Part shown: in pieces, positions 35,322-47,070 of the stretch
How the letters are laid out: every line of letters starts with the position of its first letter
Numbering within the stretch: the first letter of the stretch is position 1
Assembly (NCBI GenBank): GCA_040143965.1
Contig: JASJQH010000003.1
Coordinates: forward strand, 1-64,000
Length of the DNA stretch: 64,000 nucleotides
Direction: 5' to 3'
Source: Basidiobolus ranarum
Lineage: Eukaryota > Basidiobolomycota > Basidiobolomycetes > Basidiobolales
The notes under the pieces: model-generated
What the model saw: only the letters and a program-made list of their open reading frames with translations
What the model was told of the DNA's origin: nothing
Databases searched by the model: none
Program-made: the position numbers and the translations under genes

Positions 35322-38300
35322 ATGCAGAATTCTTCACATGATTCCGCTCTTTTAGGAAGCAATGTACCTTATGTTGATTATGATAACAATGATCCTCTAG
35401 CCGACACTGAAGAAGGCAACTTTCCTTTGTTTTCAAATAGTTCGGATAGAGATCGTCTTTTAAATCAAGGATTCACATCAACCTATGATCCAGAGCCTGA
35501 AGATGAATATGAGGAGGATGAGGCTCCACCTTCCTTAATGATAGAGCTTAATCATCTAAACCAGTCAAGGCCAAGTCAAGTCCATAGGAGAAAGGGGCTA
35601 TCTCGAGTATACAAATCAGTACCAACTTCGGAACTACGAGAAAGAGCCCTATATCGCTGGCACAATATCGATAATCTAGATGTGTTTTTTGAACGAGTAA
35701 ATATAATATAACTAGAATCATGTTATGCCAAAAAAAAGAATATTAATAGCAATCTTCTATACAGGTATATTCATATTACACTGGGAAGGGGATATATTGT
35801 ATTTTACTTTCACGAGTATTAAACCTTTTGTAGGTTTCGAATCTAATTCTGAAGTTGTGGAGTGATACTAATTGAGCACATTATGATTGATAGGACATTT
35901 GCATTCATCATTGGGTTCACGCTCTTTATTATGGACTGTGTTGATTATTCGAAGATTCAGCCACATGGCCGATTGTCCGATGTTGTGGTCCCTCAATGTA
36001 TAACCAGGTAATGTGGTCAACAAACCAACTCATGGTCTTCGAATGATGTGACTCATTTCTCAAACTGTCTTATTAGATTGTCTGGCATATCGGCGTTGTT
36101 CACAGTGATTTTCTTTATCTTTTGGATTTGGCAATTCTTGCGGTTGATCTTCGATATTCGAGGTTTGCTCGATATGAATCATTTCTATACATATCTTCTA
36201 GAAGTCCCTGATGTTAGTAATTACAAACACAACTTGTAAAGTTATAGCTTACTAATGGCTTGGTGGTTGATAGGTTGACATGCAAACAATCGAGTGGAGG
36301 GAGGTAGTGAAAAGAATAATCGATTTAAATGATCAAAACCCCTCAGTATTAGCAAATCAACAAAGTAGAATGAACGTGCACAGCATCGCAAATAGAATAA
36401 TGCGAAAGGAAAACTACATGATCGCCCTATTCAACAAAGAAATACTTGATTTGACAATTCCGTTTCCATTTTTACGACACCGAAAGATCCTTACCAAAAC
36501 ACTAGAATGGAATCTTTCATTCTGCATTGTGAGCTACGTTTTTGATGAACAAGGACAAGTTCGAAAGCGATTCCTAAGAGACGTTCAAAGAGGCTATCTC
36601 GTCCAAGGGTACATATCTATGGAGGATATTTCATAACATATGCTCGTACTTGCTAACCCGAGTATTTCTAGGTTGAAGCGTCGTTTGTACTTCATGGGCA
36701 TAATCAATATTATCTTTGCTCCGTTCATCATAATCTACCTAATTCTGTTCTTTTTCTTTCGATATTTTGAGGTGTGTACTGCTTTTTTTGACATAGAAGG
36801 GATATTTTATCTCATTAAGGAACTGCATATACTGACAAGATTATCCTAGGAATACTATAAAAATCCTAGTTCTCTCGGCTCCAGGCAATACACCCCTTTT
36901 GCACGTTGGAAGTTCAGAGAGTTCAACGAGCTTCCTCATCTCTTTCAAAAGCGCTTAACCAACAGCTACGATAATGCTATGAAGTACATTAATCAATTTC
37001 CAAAAGAGAAGACTGCATTGATTTCACGGTAATCTATAGCATTCCTCATTTCATACGTTTCTATAAGATATTAATGTCCTTCGTAGATTTGTTGCATTCA
37101 TCGCCGGTTCCTTTGCCGCAGTTCTAGCAGTAATCACAATCTTTGATCAGGAGGTTTTGCTTGGCTTTGAGATTTCTCCCGATAAAACTGTCTTTTTCTA
37201 CATTGGAATATTTGGTACTATTCTTGCCATTAGTCGTGGAATGATTCCGAATGAAAATCATATATTTGAGCCGCAGAATATGCTTCAAGAAGTTGTAGAA
37301 GACACTCATTACTTACCACTAGAGTGGCAAGGAAAACTACACACTGACGAGGTAAATATTCTCTTCGACATCATACTATTTACTTTGGTCAAGCACTAAT
37401 GATTTACATATATATTTATTTACAACTATAGGTACGAAAGCAATTCTGCGAGCTTTTCGACTACAAGGTTTCCATATTTTTGCAAGAAATCCTCAGCGTG
37501 ATCTTTACACCCTTCATTCTGTGGGCTTCTCTCCCTCCTTGTAGTGATATCCTTTAGTTCGTTCAATGTGAAATCAAACTTGTTGACCATTTGTATATAT
37601 ATATCCTTAACATACTCTCTACAAAAGATAGTGGATTTCTTTAGAGAATTTACAGTACATGTTGATGGTGTCGGATATGTCTGTAGTTTCGCAGTTTTTA
37701 ACTTCAAACGAAATGGAAACATCAAGGTTTCATCGGATTTCAAACTCAGTCGCCACCACCTTTTCATATCGTTAAGAATTTTCATTTATTTTTAGTACGG
37801 AGCACCTGCCGAAACCGAAAATGAATACTTCGCTTCGAAGGAGGGAAAGATGGAGAAATCATTCCTCAACTTTAAGGTATCTCTAAAATCGATCTAAAAT
37901 TATGAAATATATGTTTTGACCATTTTTGACCCATTTATTAGGCAAATAACCCCGAATGGCAACCCAATGATCCTTCTGCTTCGATATTTCTTAGTAGATT
38001 GAATGAATTCTCTACCAACACAAATATACGCCATCCAGCTCAACACTTTGAATATCCCGAGTCTAGTATGGCCATGGGATCCAGTAATATATTGAGGAAT
38101 CGACATGGTTATGAGAATTCAAGAAGAGGATCATACTTTAAGAACAACATTTCTAATGTAAGACGACCAGTTGCCATACCGAAAGTCTATGTAGCGGATG
38201 ATGATGGAGGACAAATATCTGGATCAGAGGGAACAGCTGAATCAGCACTCCTATCTTCTGGAAGTTCATTACATGGAAATCATGAACGCTCTGGAACTGG

Positions 38301-38424
38301 TATCATCGCATTATTAAATCAGGTAAAGAAATCCATTTATCATGAATACACAACTTTTATTTCAATCCAATTAATATATGAAATCTCTTCATAGATTTAC
38401 GAAAATAATGGATTACTTAGTTAA
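35322..38424 (+). CDS. atg9: Autophagy scramblase Atg9
   Basis: Thirteen exons: 35322-35696, 35765-35829, 35894-36007, 36077-36212, 36274-36608, 36672-36771, 36850-37028, 37087-37351, 37432-37546, 37623-37726, 37796-37876, 37942-38322, 38395-38424. They give 759 aa. An acidic cytosolic N-terminus precedes the conserved multi-pass core: [86 protein letters not shown] and VCSFAVFNF. Atg9 is a trimeric lipid scramblase on Golgi-derived vesicles that seeds and expands the phagophore with Atg2. Eleven introns are GT-AG; intron 9 is a U12-type AT-AC intron, needed to keep the frame across PPCS|EKIVDFF. The last exon adds only nine residues. Confidence 0.95.
37547..37622 (+). other. U12-type AT-AC intron in atg9
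   Basis: The intron begins ATATCCTTTAG, has the branch site TATCCTTAAC with its adenine at 37609-37610, and ends in TCTCTAC 12 nt later. No GT-AG alternative preserves the reading frame between LWASLPPCS and KIVDFFREF. The AT-AC splice gives LPPCSEKIVDFF, which matches the conserved Atg9 core. Confidence 0.88.
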
Positions 38425-38766
38425 GGAAATTTCATGGATAGTATTTGAAATGATTTGTTGTAAATAATATAAATGGTATGAAGATGTATTCTGGAGATGA
38501 TATGAGCTCATTTTATCTAAACCCCCTCCTCTTCCTCAACCTTTCTCCATTGCTTCTCAATTAATCCAATTGTTAACTCTAACCGTTGCGTGTAGGAAGG
38601 AGAGGGAAGTGAAAAGGGGAGTCTTTTTTAAATTCGAAATAAATCAAGAAATCATTTTTATCAATTTCCAATTTATTCACCATTGAAGTGGAAGGGAATA
38701 TTTTATTGAAATAATTAATAAGAAATACCCGATCAAAGAGGATAAAGTGAATATTGAAAAATTCAC
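38425..38766. other. Intergenic between convergent genes
   Basis: Short 3' flank shared by atg9 (+) and the ribophorin II gene (-). Nothing else seen. Confidence 0.5.
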
Positions 38767-39915
38767 TTATTTAGTGAGTGATCTTCTTTTAGAGATATCT
38801 CTTAATACTTTACGTCCAGTTATAACACTGATTAGACTAAGTATTAAAAGATACCATAATGTATCAAAGATATTCAAATCTGTCCAGTAACGATAATAAA
38901 GATATCCAGTGGATGCTAAACTACCCAAGAAACCAATAGCAGGGAACATCTCGGTAGGAGAATTAATAGGGAAATTACTGACATTTACACCTAATGAACT
39001 CCACTAAAAATCCATTCCAAAAAATCATTAGAATAAAGTAATATGATGGTGAAAAGTTAGATATGCTTATACTTACAGAAATGAATAACCAAACCCATGG
39101 ACTAAGAACAATCAAAGTAAATAATGAAGAAAGCCATTGTGGTGGAAGTTCTTCCGCTTTTCTAAATATATGATGAATTTCTGGACGTGGTCCAAAGGTG
39201 GCTTTATGTTCACTCTCTTCGGTTTCCTTAGGAGGAGTTAAATCAAAGTGTACTTCACCAATTCTATACTTGAGTGCATCGGGAATGGAAAATGTTCCAA
39301 GTAAAATGTCCAATTGATATTCTCCAGGTGTATTAAAGAAACTTTTGGCTTTTCCTTTTGTAGCATCCTAAGATTATAAATAACCAAAAATCAATATATT
39401 CAGTTAGAATAAAAATAATACGCGTTGAAATATGTTATGTAATCCTTTTAAAATACCAAAAGTAACTTGTATTTTCCAGACTTGGTAGAATCCAATTTTT
39501 TAACAGTTTGAGCTCCAGTGATATGAGTGAAAAGTGCGAAAGCCTGGTGAGCACGAACTGGTTTCTCCCCTTCAGAAGTCTTTTGTTTAAGATTGAATGA
39601 TACTCTAAGCCTCTCGTCTGGGTGTACGGTTAAAGGAGTCGTCAAAGATTGTGGATAATTTATACTTTAAGGGTTTATAAAGAGAATCGGATTAAAAGGT
39701 GTGCTTTCTTGAGAAAATTCATAATTTCTTGTGTATATCTCCGCTTACCTTTGAGAAAGACGTCTAACTTCACTAGCTGAAATGGAAACATCTACTTTAG
39801 AAAGGATAAAACTAGGTTCCTCTGGTTGACACCAAACACTCTGAAGTAGAGTTAAGGATAATAAACACAGTAAAGTAAACTGTGTAATAGGGAACTTGAA
39901 CATCTTAAATAGCAT
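38767..39915 (-). CDS. swp1: Oligosaccharyltransferase subunit ribophorin II / Swp1
   Basis: Exons 39915-39749, 39664-39457, 39367-39077 and 39003-38767 encode 300 aa. The signal peptide (MLFKMFKFPITQFTLLCLLS, cut near SVWCQ) leads into a luminal domain with SLTTPLTVHPDERLRVSFNL, AHQAFALFTH and a YxLDILLGTFSIPDAL segment. The FRKAEELPPQWLSSLFTLIV motif marks the start of three C-terminal membrane helices; FPAIGFLGSLASTGYLYYRYW lies in the middle. This is the Swp1/RPN2 subunit of the ER oligosaccharyltransferase that N-glycosylates nascent proteins. Length matches yeast Swp1 (286 aa) rather than the longer animal form. The start is placed at the ATG giving the best signal peptide; an upstream in-frame ATG at 40011 is possible. 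Confidence 0.92.
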
Positions 39916-40620
39916 AAAGACTACACCACCGTCACTTGAGTCTATTCTATTGCTTTTCATACCGTGAAGTTCAACAACGTCGACCAAAGTCACGTGCCAG
40001 ATGCTGTCCATACATAAGCAACCACGGATTCTCGAGATTTCAGGAATTCCAACGAATTACAAGCGATTGTGTAGAAAAATCCAATACTTATTCCTATATT
40101 GTTGTAGTTCATTCAACTCCATGAGGTGTGGGATTAGATTGATCCAATAGATATTAGATACATAGGAATGTTGGGAAAGTGACGCATAATTCATCTTTGC
40201 TAATGCTAGAATCGAGTTGTTACTATCTGCTACAGTCAAATCCCCTGGATATCACTTGGAATTGTGAAGACTTGAAAAATGAACCAAAATATTGGGGGTG
40301 TCTTGAACGATGAAGTATAAAGAAGAAATGATTAATATTCTATCTAGATAGATTTCAAGTGACTTGTGAAGCATTTCATAAATGACCAACCATTACCTTG
40401 AATATGGTGCTCTAAAACATTCTTGATGACGATACTCACTCATAGAAATCCGCTCCGAAGAATGATTAGGCAATAATAAATGGGTTTATTTGAATTTAAT
40501 GTATAGAATAAGCAGAGGGGAATCGTCTCGATCAGAAGGAAAGGTAATCATAATAAACGCGTGTACAAAGGAATGTACGAAGGAATCCATCAATGACTTT
40601 AAAAGGTGTATGAATTATGA
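39916..40620. other. Intergenic
   Basis: Promoter region of the Swp1 gene and 3' flank of the CCZ1 gene. Nothing else seen. Confidence 0.5.
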
Positions 40621-42837
40621 TTAATCTAAGAAGATACTTCCAAAATAAACTGGGGACAATTTTCGGATTTCCTCTATAAATTAATTCTGTAAGTACTCAT
40701 ATCAAGTACCTTTCAGCAGTGTATTTTTGAACGCTATCTTACCTTCAACATCATGTAAAGACATCGTTTTTTTGTGGATGATCACGTAAAACTCCCTCTC
40801 ATCAGAGTTCTTTCCAGCAATCCAAAAACCTGACTCGTGGCGTACAATCATCTCAGTAGTGCTTTTGTTACTAATTCAATGCTTTTATCTGAGTGAGTGA
40901 TCCTTAAGAAGAAAGAGAACATTCAAAGTACCTCAGTAAATCATCCCGGAGATTGTTCAAACAATTCTTCATTTCTGTTGTTATGACAAACGAACTGTTA
41001 GAGATGGAGTTGGTTCCATTCGCTCCTTGATTCACGCCATCTTGTGTGCGAATTGCCAAGTTCAATTTGTTGTAATGAATGAAATAATATTGCTGTTTCT
41101 CTTCCTCCCTGAATTATCATCATCATCATGGGTTAGAGTGGCTTTGCAAGGAGTATCGAATGTATAAAGTACTCACTTTTGTTTGCAGTAGAGTGCCCAA
41201 TCTTCTTGGATTTTATTGCTTAGTTCGTTTGCACCAGGTTGAAGCCATTCATCAAGAGAACGTAAGTATTCCAAATCTACCTCAATTACTTCCTCAGTTT
41301 GGGGTTCCACTGGTATAAACAAGCATAACGTGTATGATTTGTTATACTAGATATATTTACGAAACACGAAGATTCAAATGGATATCTGTTAGCAAGCCGC
41401 AAGAATGAATCATGTTGATTAGAAAAGGGAGCATTCTTACATTATATATCACCACATAGTGCTCTACTTCATCCTCACCCAATCTCAACCTAGTCAAGTC
41501 TACGAGTTCACTAGAGTTCTCGAGATCTACTGGAGGCATGAGAAACTTTGCATCAACTGGGGTATGTTCAGACTCACTAAGAGTAGGTGAGTTCACCGCT
41601 GACGAATTCGAACTCCACAATGAACCTAACAATGCTGCTCCACGTTGGCGTAAGCTTGACGTAGGTTTCTGTGGACGACATAAAATGAGGATTCGAACAT
41701 TATCCAGTTCAAGTGTGTAGCAAATACCTTTTCTTTCTTATTGATTGCCTGAATCATCATCTTCAGATCTGACGTCTCAAAAAGTAGCTCCCTTAAATAA
41801 TGGCACACTGAGCGTATATCATCGTCGTTGGGTAAACCAGTCCATACAACTTGTCCTTCCCACATGATAAATGCGTTGGAGATATTATGGAAACGAGATT
41901 GTAAATCATCGACGAACGATCTTGCGTGAAGGAATGTTGACTTGGATAGAGGGTGAAATACAATTCCTAAAAGTGATGGAAGATGGATGCTTTCGTAAGT
42001 AATCTCTAGACATATGAAGGGCTCGCTTTCTTGATTGTACCATCGATTATATTGAGTAAATCAAACTTATTAAAGTCCCATTCCCAAACACGAGTTGAAT
42101 AGAATTCTTCCAGTTTTAAGCGCAGCGTTTTTATTGACTGCTTTTCAACGGTTGAAGTAAAACTTCCGTGCATTAACTACAAGTAGTATGTTAACATGTT
42201 GAATATAGATATTAAATAAGTAGAAGAACGTTATAGTTTACCTTATATAATTTATAAGATTGTTTGAGTATCTCCGAAATCATACGATTATCTAAGGTAG
42301 TATCTTGATAGTTAACAATCGTATTTTCCTTATTCCTTTTCGAAGGGCGTACTTTCTTTGCAAGTTCGACATTCTAGTAACATACAGAGGTTATTTTAAA
42401 CAAAAGAATCAAATAACGCAATAGAATAAATCGTTACCAAAGTCATCCAATACCCAGGTTCTGGTTCAAAAAATATTAACCTATTCTTCTGAGAGTGAAC
42501 GTTCTCACAAGGTTGGTCAGGTGAGAAAACCCTGAATGTTTCAAGTAAATATTCCTTGTTAGTTCCTTTAAAAGTTCTTTCTTACTAGCCATTTACTAGA
42601 CTACACAGTTCTTATAAAAGAAACCTTTTAAAATTCCAAGCCTTACTTTGTGAAATTCACTAAAGCTTGAGCCAATCCTACTTGTCTCATTTTAACATCG
42701 ATAGGTGTCGTTTGTCGTGCGGTGTAGTAGAGTAATTGCTCGTGTTGAGTCTCTTCGGTTGGACCAAACTCTGGATTATAAATACAAAAATGAGATACCA
42801 CATGAGGACTGCTACTAATTGGTAGCGGTGGTTCCAT
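40621..42837 (-). CDS. ccz1: Vacuolar fusion protein CCZ1 (Rab7 GEF subunit)
   Basis: Ten exons: 42837-42647, 42531-42438, 42373-42242, 42176-42041, 42005-41728, 41668-41368, 41309-41177, 41108-40932, 40861-40743, 40673-40621. They give 537 aa. The N-terminal longin part reads FCIYNPEFGPTEETQHEQLL, then VKMRQVGLAQALVNFTKVFS and FFEPEPGYWMTL. The middle has AFIMWEGQVVWTGLP, and the end GFWIAGKNSDEREFYVIIHK is followed by EEIRKLSPVYFGSIFLD. Ccz1 forms with Mon1 the guanine-nucleotide exchange factor that activates Rab7/Ypt7 on late endosomes and autophagosomes. The exon 6/7 border (donor GTGTTT at 41367) is the least certain join. All others have ordinary GT-AG signals. Confidence 0.92.
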
Positions 42838-43658
42838 CGCTTAACGTGAAAATCTAGTACTAAGGAAAGGTTTAAAAACGGAAGTCTTTCCTTCCAAAAA
42901 GTTGGAGTGAAATGATATACACTAACAAAATTTCGTTCATATATCGCCTTGCAATGACTGCATTAATTTCACCATCACTGTGATCTCCTCACTCTGCCAA
43001 TGATCAGTAGAATTGGAAAGATGATTTATGAATATATTATCTACATATAATAACAATGCATTCAAATATGTTTCACATTAAGGATACTCACAAATAAGCG
43101 CTTGATCAGTAGTGGGTTTCTAGGATACCATGATTAGAGGTAAATAATACCCTGAGATTCACTTTCGTCAGTAATGTTAGTAAACTTGAGCAAGTACTCA
43201 GTAAGCATTTAGTTGCCATTGTTATAACTAGCATTTATACTTCATCCTTACTATACCCAGGCTCAATTGACTGGATGAGATGTGAGAAACTATGGTACTT
43301 TCTTTATCACGCATATCTCCTTACTGACTGCATACTTTGGGTTTAATGAAAATTACCCATAGATTTGTGGAATAGAAGAGCATACATTTAGAAAGACAAT
43401 GACTCCAATAAAGTTCCTTCCAAATCTTTCCCATTTAATGATAATCCTATTGGAGTGGTGGAGGGTTTCGTTATTTGTAAATGGAATTAAGTGAAACTGA
43501 ATATGAATAACATGTCAAATATTAGGGTTGGAAAGGGTATGCAAGACGTTGTGTTGTGTATTGAAATGATGGTTTTATAGAGAGTGTTGTGGTAAGAGTT
43601 TGATGTAGAGTGGAGTGGAGTAGAGTGCTACGAAGCTATAAGAACCATCACTCATTTT
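42838..43658. other. Intergenic
   Basis: Upstream of CCZ1 (-) and downstream of the RUFY-like gene (-). AT-rich with GTGGAG/GTGGTAAG repeats near 43560-43630. No gene seen. Confidence 0.5.
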
Positions 43659-45774
43659 TTAACCGTCCGAAGTTGCTGTTTCGTAACAAGAATCACAAAC
43701 TCTCACTGGACTTTTTGACGAAGGTAACAGTATTCTATTCGAAGAGCACTTGGAGCAATAAAGTTTCCTGTAGAGAAGCGGGATATTGAATGACAAAAAG
43801 AAATTAGTCAACGTTACTCAAGCCTAGTATAAGAGCAAGAGAAGAATGAATGGTAACATGAAAACCTACCCATCACGCCTACAATGGTGCTTTCTAATAA
43901 GCATACTAAATTGCTGGCCACATTGATTACATTTCGAAGCCAGATTATTGTTCTGCCATGGTCCTTGCTGCCGGACATCTCTGGCCATATATTCCAGAGA
44001 ATTCAATCGAATCTGCAGTCGATTCATTTCCTGGGCCATTAAGATCAGTGTTTCATCTTTTTCAGCAACACTCTCTTCCAAGTGTTTGAGTTTCGAAAAT
44101 ATGCAAAGATCTGGGTTATTGATCTGCGTTTGCAACTTTTCTAAATTATTGGAGGAATTAGCAGCATTACTCTGAAGTTGGTCAGTGATTTTTTTTAAAT
44201 TCCAATAGGATTGTTCGAAGTGTCGAATTTTATCGCTCTTCTCTTGTAACTCTGTTTCGGCTCGACTCAACCTCTCGCTAGGATTCTCTCCGTTGTCCGA
44301 GTCCAATCCCCAAATAGACCGTACTGACCCCTGGAAATGTTCGAACAGTTAAATATCATAATACATGTAGACATCTAGGTAAAGTGACATACATGTTTGC
44401 GTGGTGGTGATGGCTTTGGAAAGTTGAGACCGGTTTTGTTGAACTCTTTCTATGAGAAACAGGTGAGTAACTTCAGACACTACGATGAACATGAAAATGG
44501 GGTCTTTACCATGGATTTCTGTAATTCACTGTTTTTACTTTCTAACTGCTGACATTTACGCTTTAAAGAGTTGACTTTTTTCATTAGTTCTTCATTATCC
44601 TCTGCCAGTTCGTTAGCCGCTTGCTCTTGTGCTATACACTTGATCTAGGAGGAATAACCAGCGTGAGCAACTCATCTTGTAATTGACTTTACTGAGTACC
44701 ATATCACCTCCAGACTTCGATGGGAGTCTTCTAAAAGCTGATTTCTTTCAACAACCATCAGATATTCTCTGATATCGACTGTCTCGCAGATCCCATGTGG
44801 CGGTGGGATTGGAGAAGGAACCACTTGTTCTGAAGTGACAGACATCGGTGGTGAGCTGATTAGATCAGGGGCAGCAGGCTCTTTATGTTCCATACTAAGT
44901 GAAATGGATCTATCATTAAATAAGATTTGTTCAAGCTTGTAATTTATGTAACTTACCTTTCTCGTTCGGATATGTCATGAATTTCATTATTCAACCAGCT
45001 CACGAAGTTTGCCACTGTATCTCCATCTTCCGTTTCATTCAGTTTTACTAGATTCTTGTCCTGCAATGAAAATCCGAAACTGACATAATCTAATGGAGCT
45101 AATGTTTCGGAAAATACGTCAAATTCTGAGCTAGCAACCAGCGCGTGTGGCTCATACCATTCTCTAAATATTCAAAGAAATATGGTTAATACTTCTGCAC
45201 ATAGCACCAACGCAACAACCTTTCTTTTTTACCTAACTAAACTTTGGTTATCTAGTAACACAGCTAAGGCTGTAGATAAGGTTCTCTCTCTCAAACTTAA
45301 GCGTATCCAAGCTCTAGCAGAACCTAGGCCTTTCAAAGAGGTAATGGACTTCACTTTGTCCACTGTACTTTTCAATGGTCCTAGTCTACCGTATTCAGAT
45401 TGCTCCACGATAAAATCCCAATAACATCTAAAGGTTCCCCACACATTTCCCTTGAGTCTCAAACCGTGGCGTAATACACGGTCTATCAAAGAGCACAAGC
45501 TAGACAGAAAAGGATCCTCCTGAGATATTGCGGTTCCAGTTTCCTCATAAATGGAGCATATAATGGTCACTAACACGTTGGCAAAAGATACAACATGGTT
45601 TCGTAAAGAATTTTGCTCCTTTAAAAAATTTAGTAAGGTCGAAAATGTCACCGAACTAACTCCGGGGAAAAGATGTTGTCTTTTATAGTTGTTACTTATT
45701 AATTCGTGTACTTCCGGTTCAGTAGTACGTATAAGACGAAGCACCTCTTTAAACTGTTCTTCAGTAATCGCCAT
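43659..45774 (-). CDS. RUN and FYVE domain protein (RUFY-like)
   Basis: Exons 45774-45233, 45163-44957, 44894-44708, 44644-44510, 44449-44393, 44330-43870 and 43767-43659 encode 565 aa. The RUN domain covers about residues 20-215 (LRNHVVSFANVLVTII, then GSARAWIRLSLRERTLSTAL and EWYEPHALV). A long coiled coil (about 290-465) with Gln/Glu/Lys heptads follows. The C-terminal FYVE zinc finger has CNQCGQQFSMLIRKHHCR, then YCSKCSSNRILLP and PVRVCDSCY. FYVE fingers bind PI3P on endosomes and RUN domains bind small GTPases, so this is probably an endosomal tether or adaptor. The fourth zinc ligand position is Asp (HHCRRDG) instead of Cys (HHCRxCG). The RUFY architecture is best known from animals. 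Confidence 0.9.
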
Positions 45775-47070
45775 ATTTAAGATGTGTAGAAAGTTCGTTC
45801 TTCCTTTTAAGATAACAGGGATTTCAAAGTAAAATAAAATAGTATAAGCTTGAACTTATAAATCGATTGCTTATTCCACGTAAGCTCTGGTTGAGAGAAC
45901 AGCTAGCTCGTGTACCAAATTTTTGACTTGGGGTTTTTTTGGTAGAAAATGATAACGTAGTGCAAAGGGGCTACGTTAGAGAAGAATTATGAGTGAACTG
46001 AGTTGATATTTTGAAGTGTGTATGAGATTGGACTTACTCTATCTGTTTCTTTTAAGAAACAGGTTTAGTTTCATGAATTAAAGTATCAAGGAATTTTTTT
46101 TAATTTGAGCTCGTTATTTATGTCGTTAACAAAAGCTCGTCTCAATACTTTGAGAGAAGTGTTTGAGAAATAGTAAATATGGTAGAATTAGAAAATAGGG
46201 GAGTATTAACAAAAAGGAGTGTAAATAGACAAGTTATTTCAAGAAAAGGTATAGGAAAGTGTTATCTATATAGCTAGAAAAAAAAGCCACCAAACCGGTG
46301 AATAAACCCTCTTTGTTTTAGGTGAAAGGAAGGGGTTAGCGTGGGTTGGATGAAGGAGTAAATAAATAATACGAAATGATTTCGATGATAGAGATGATTA
46401 AACAAAGGATTACTGAAAGCTTCAATTCACTTATCTACATACACTCAATTTTGGTCAGTCTTAATTTGATGTATATTTCAGGCAGGGAAGGTTACTGAAC
46501 CGGAAAAAATAAAGTTTTATTGGCAATTCCTAAACAAAGTAACCACCTCAATCCTCCACATATAATTTATACTTTTTCAAGTGAACTGACATGTAACTGC
46601 TCATATGTTAGGGTTAACAGACGTAGTCCAAATAGAAAATATCGATGAAAGGGCAGGCGGGGGAGCTTGAGATTGCTGGGATATATCATAAATATCGCTG
46701 CAGTGGAAGCTCTTCCCTGCTTCTATTCTATCATTGAATTCTATTTATCTGCTTACTCAGATAATCTATGTAGCGTGATCATTATATGCTGGAAAAGGTG
46801 GTAGAATTAGGGTTAGGGCTATGGATAAGAGTTTAGCTATTGATTCGTTTCGATCAGCAACAATTGATACAAGAAACATGAAACAAATGATTGTATTGAT
46901 TCTACTGTTTTAGCTACATCAACTCGGATTGAATTCGTGACCTCTCATTCAGATGATTATTAAGTAAATTGATTTGATTTCGAGTATGACATAAGTGCCT
47001 TGTGTATAATATTCAACCATTAAACTGACTAGTTCTACTCAGTATACTTTCTTATTTTTAACCAAACAAA
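45775..47070. other. Divergent intergenic region
   Basis: 1.3 kb upstream of the RUFY-like gene (-) and of CSN1 (+). No gene, RNA or repeat is recognised. Confidence 0.5.

Noticed and set aside
41432-41440. GTAAGA donor inside CCZ1 exon 6
   Set aside because: Using it leads to an immediate stop in the next segment. Reading through keeps the frame open to the later junction near 41368.
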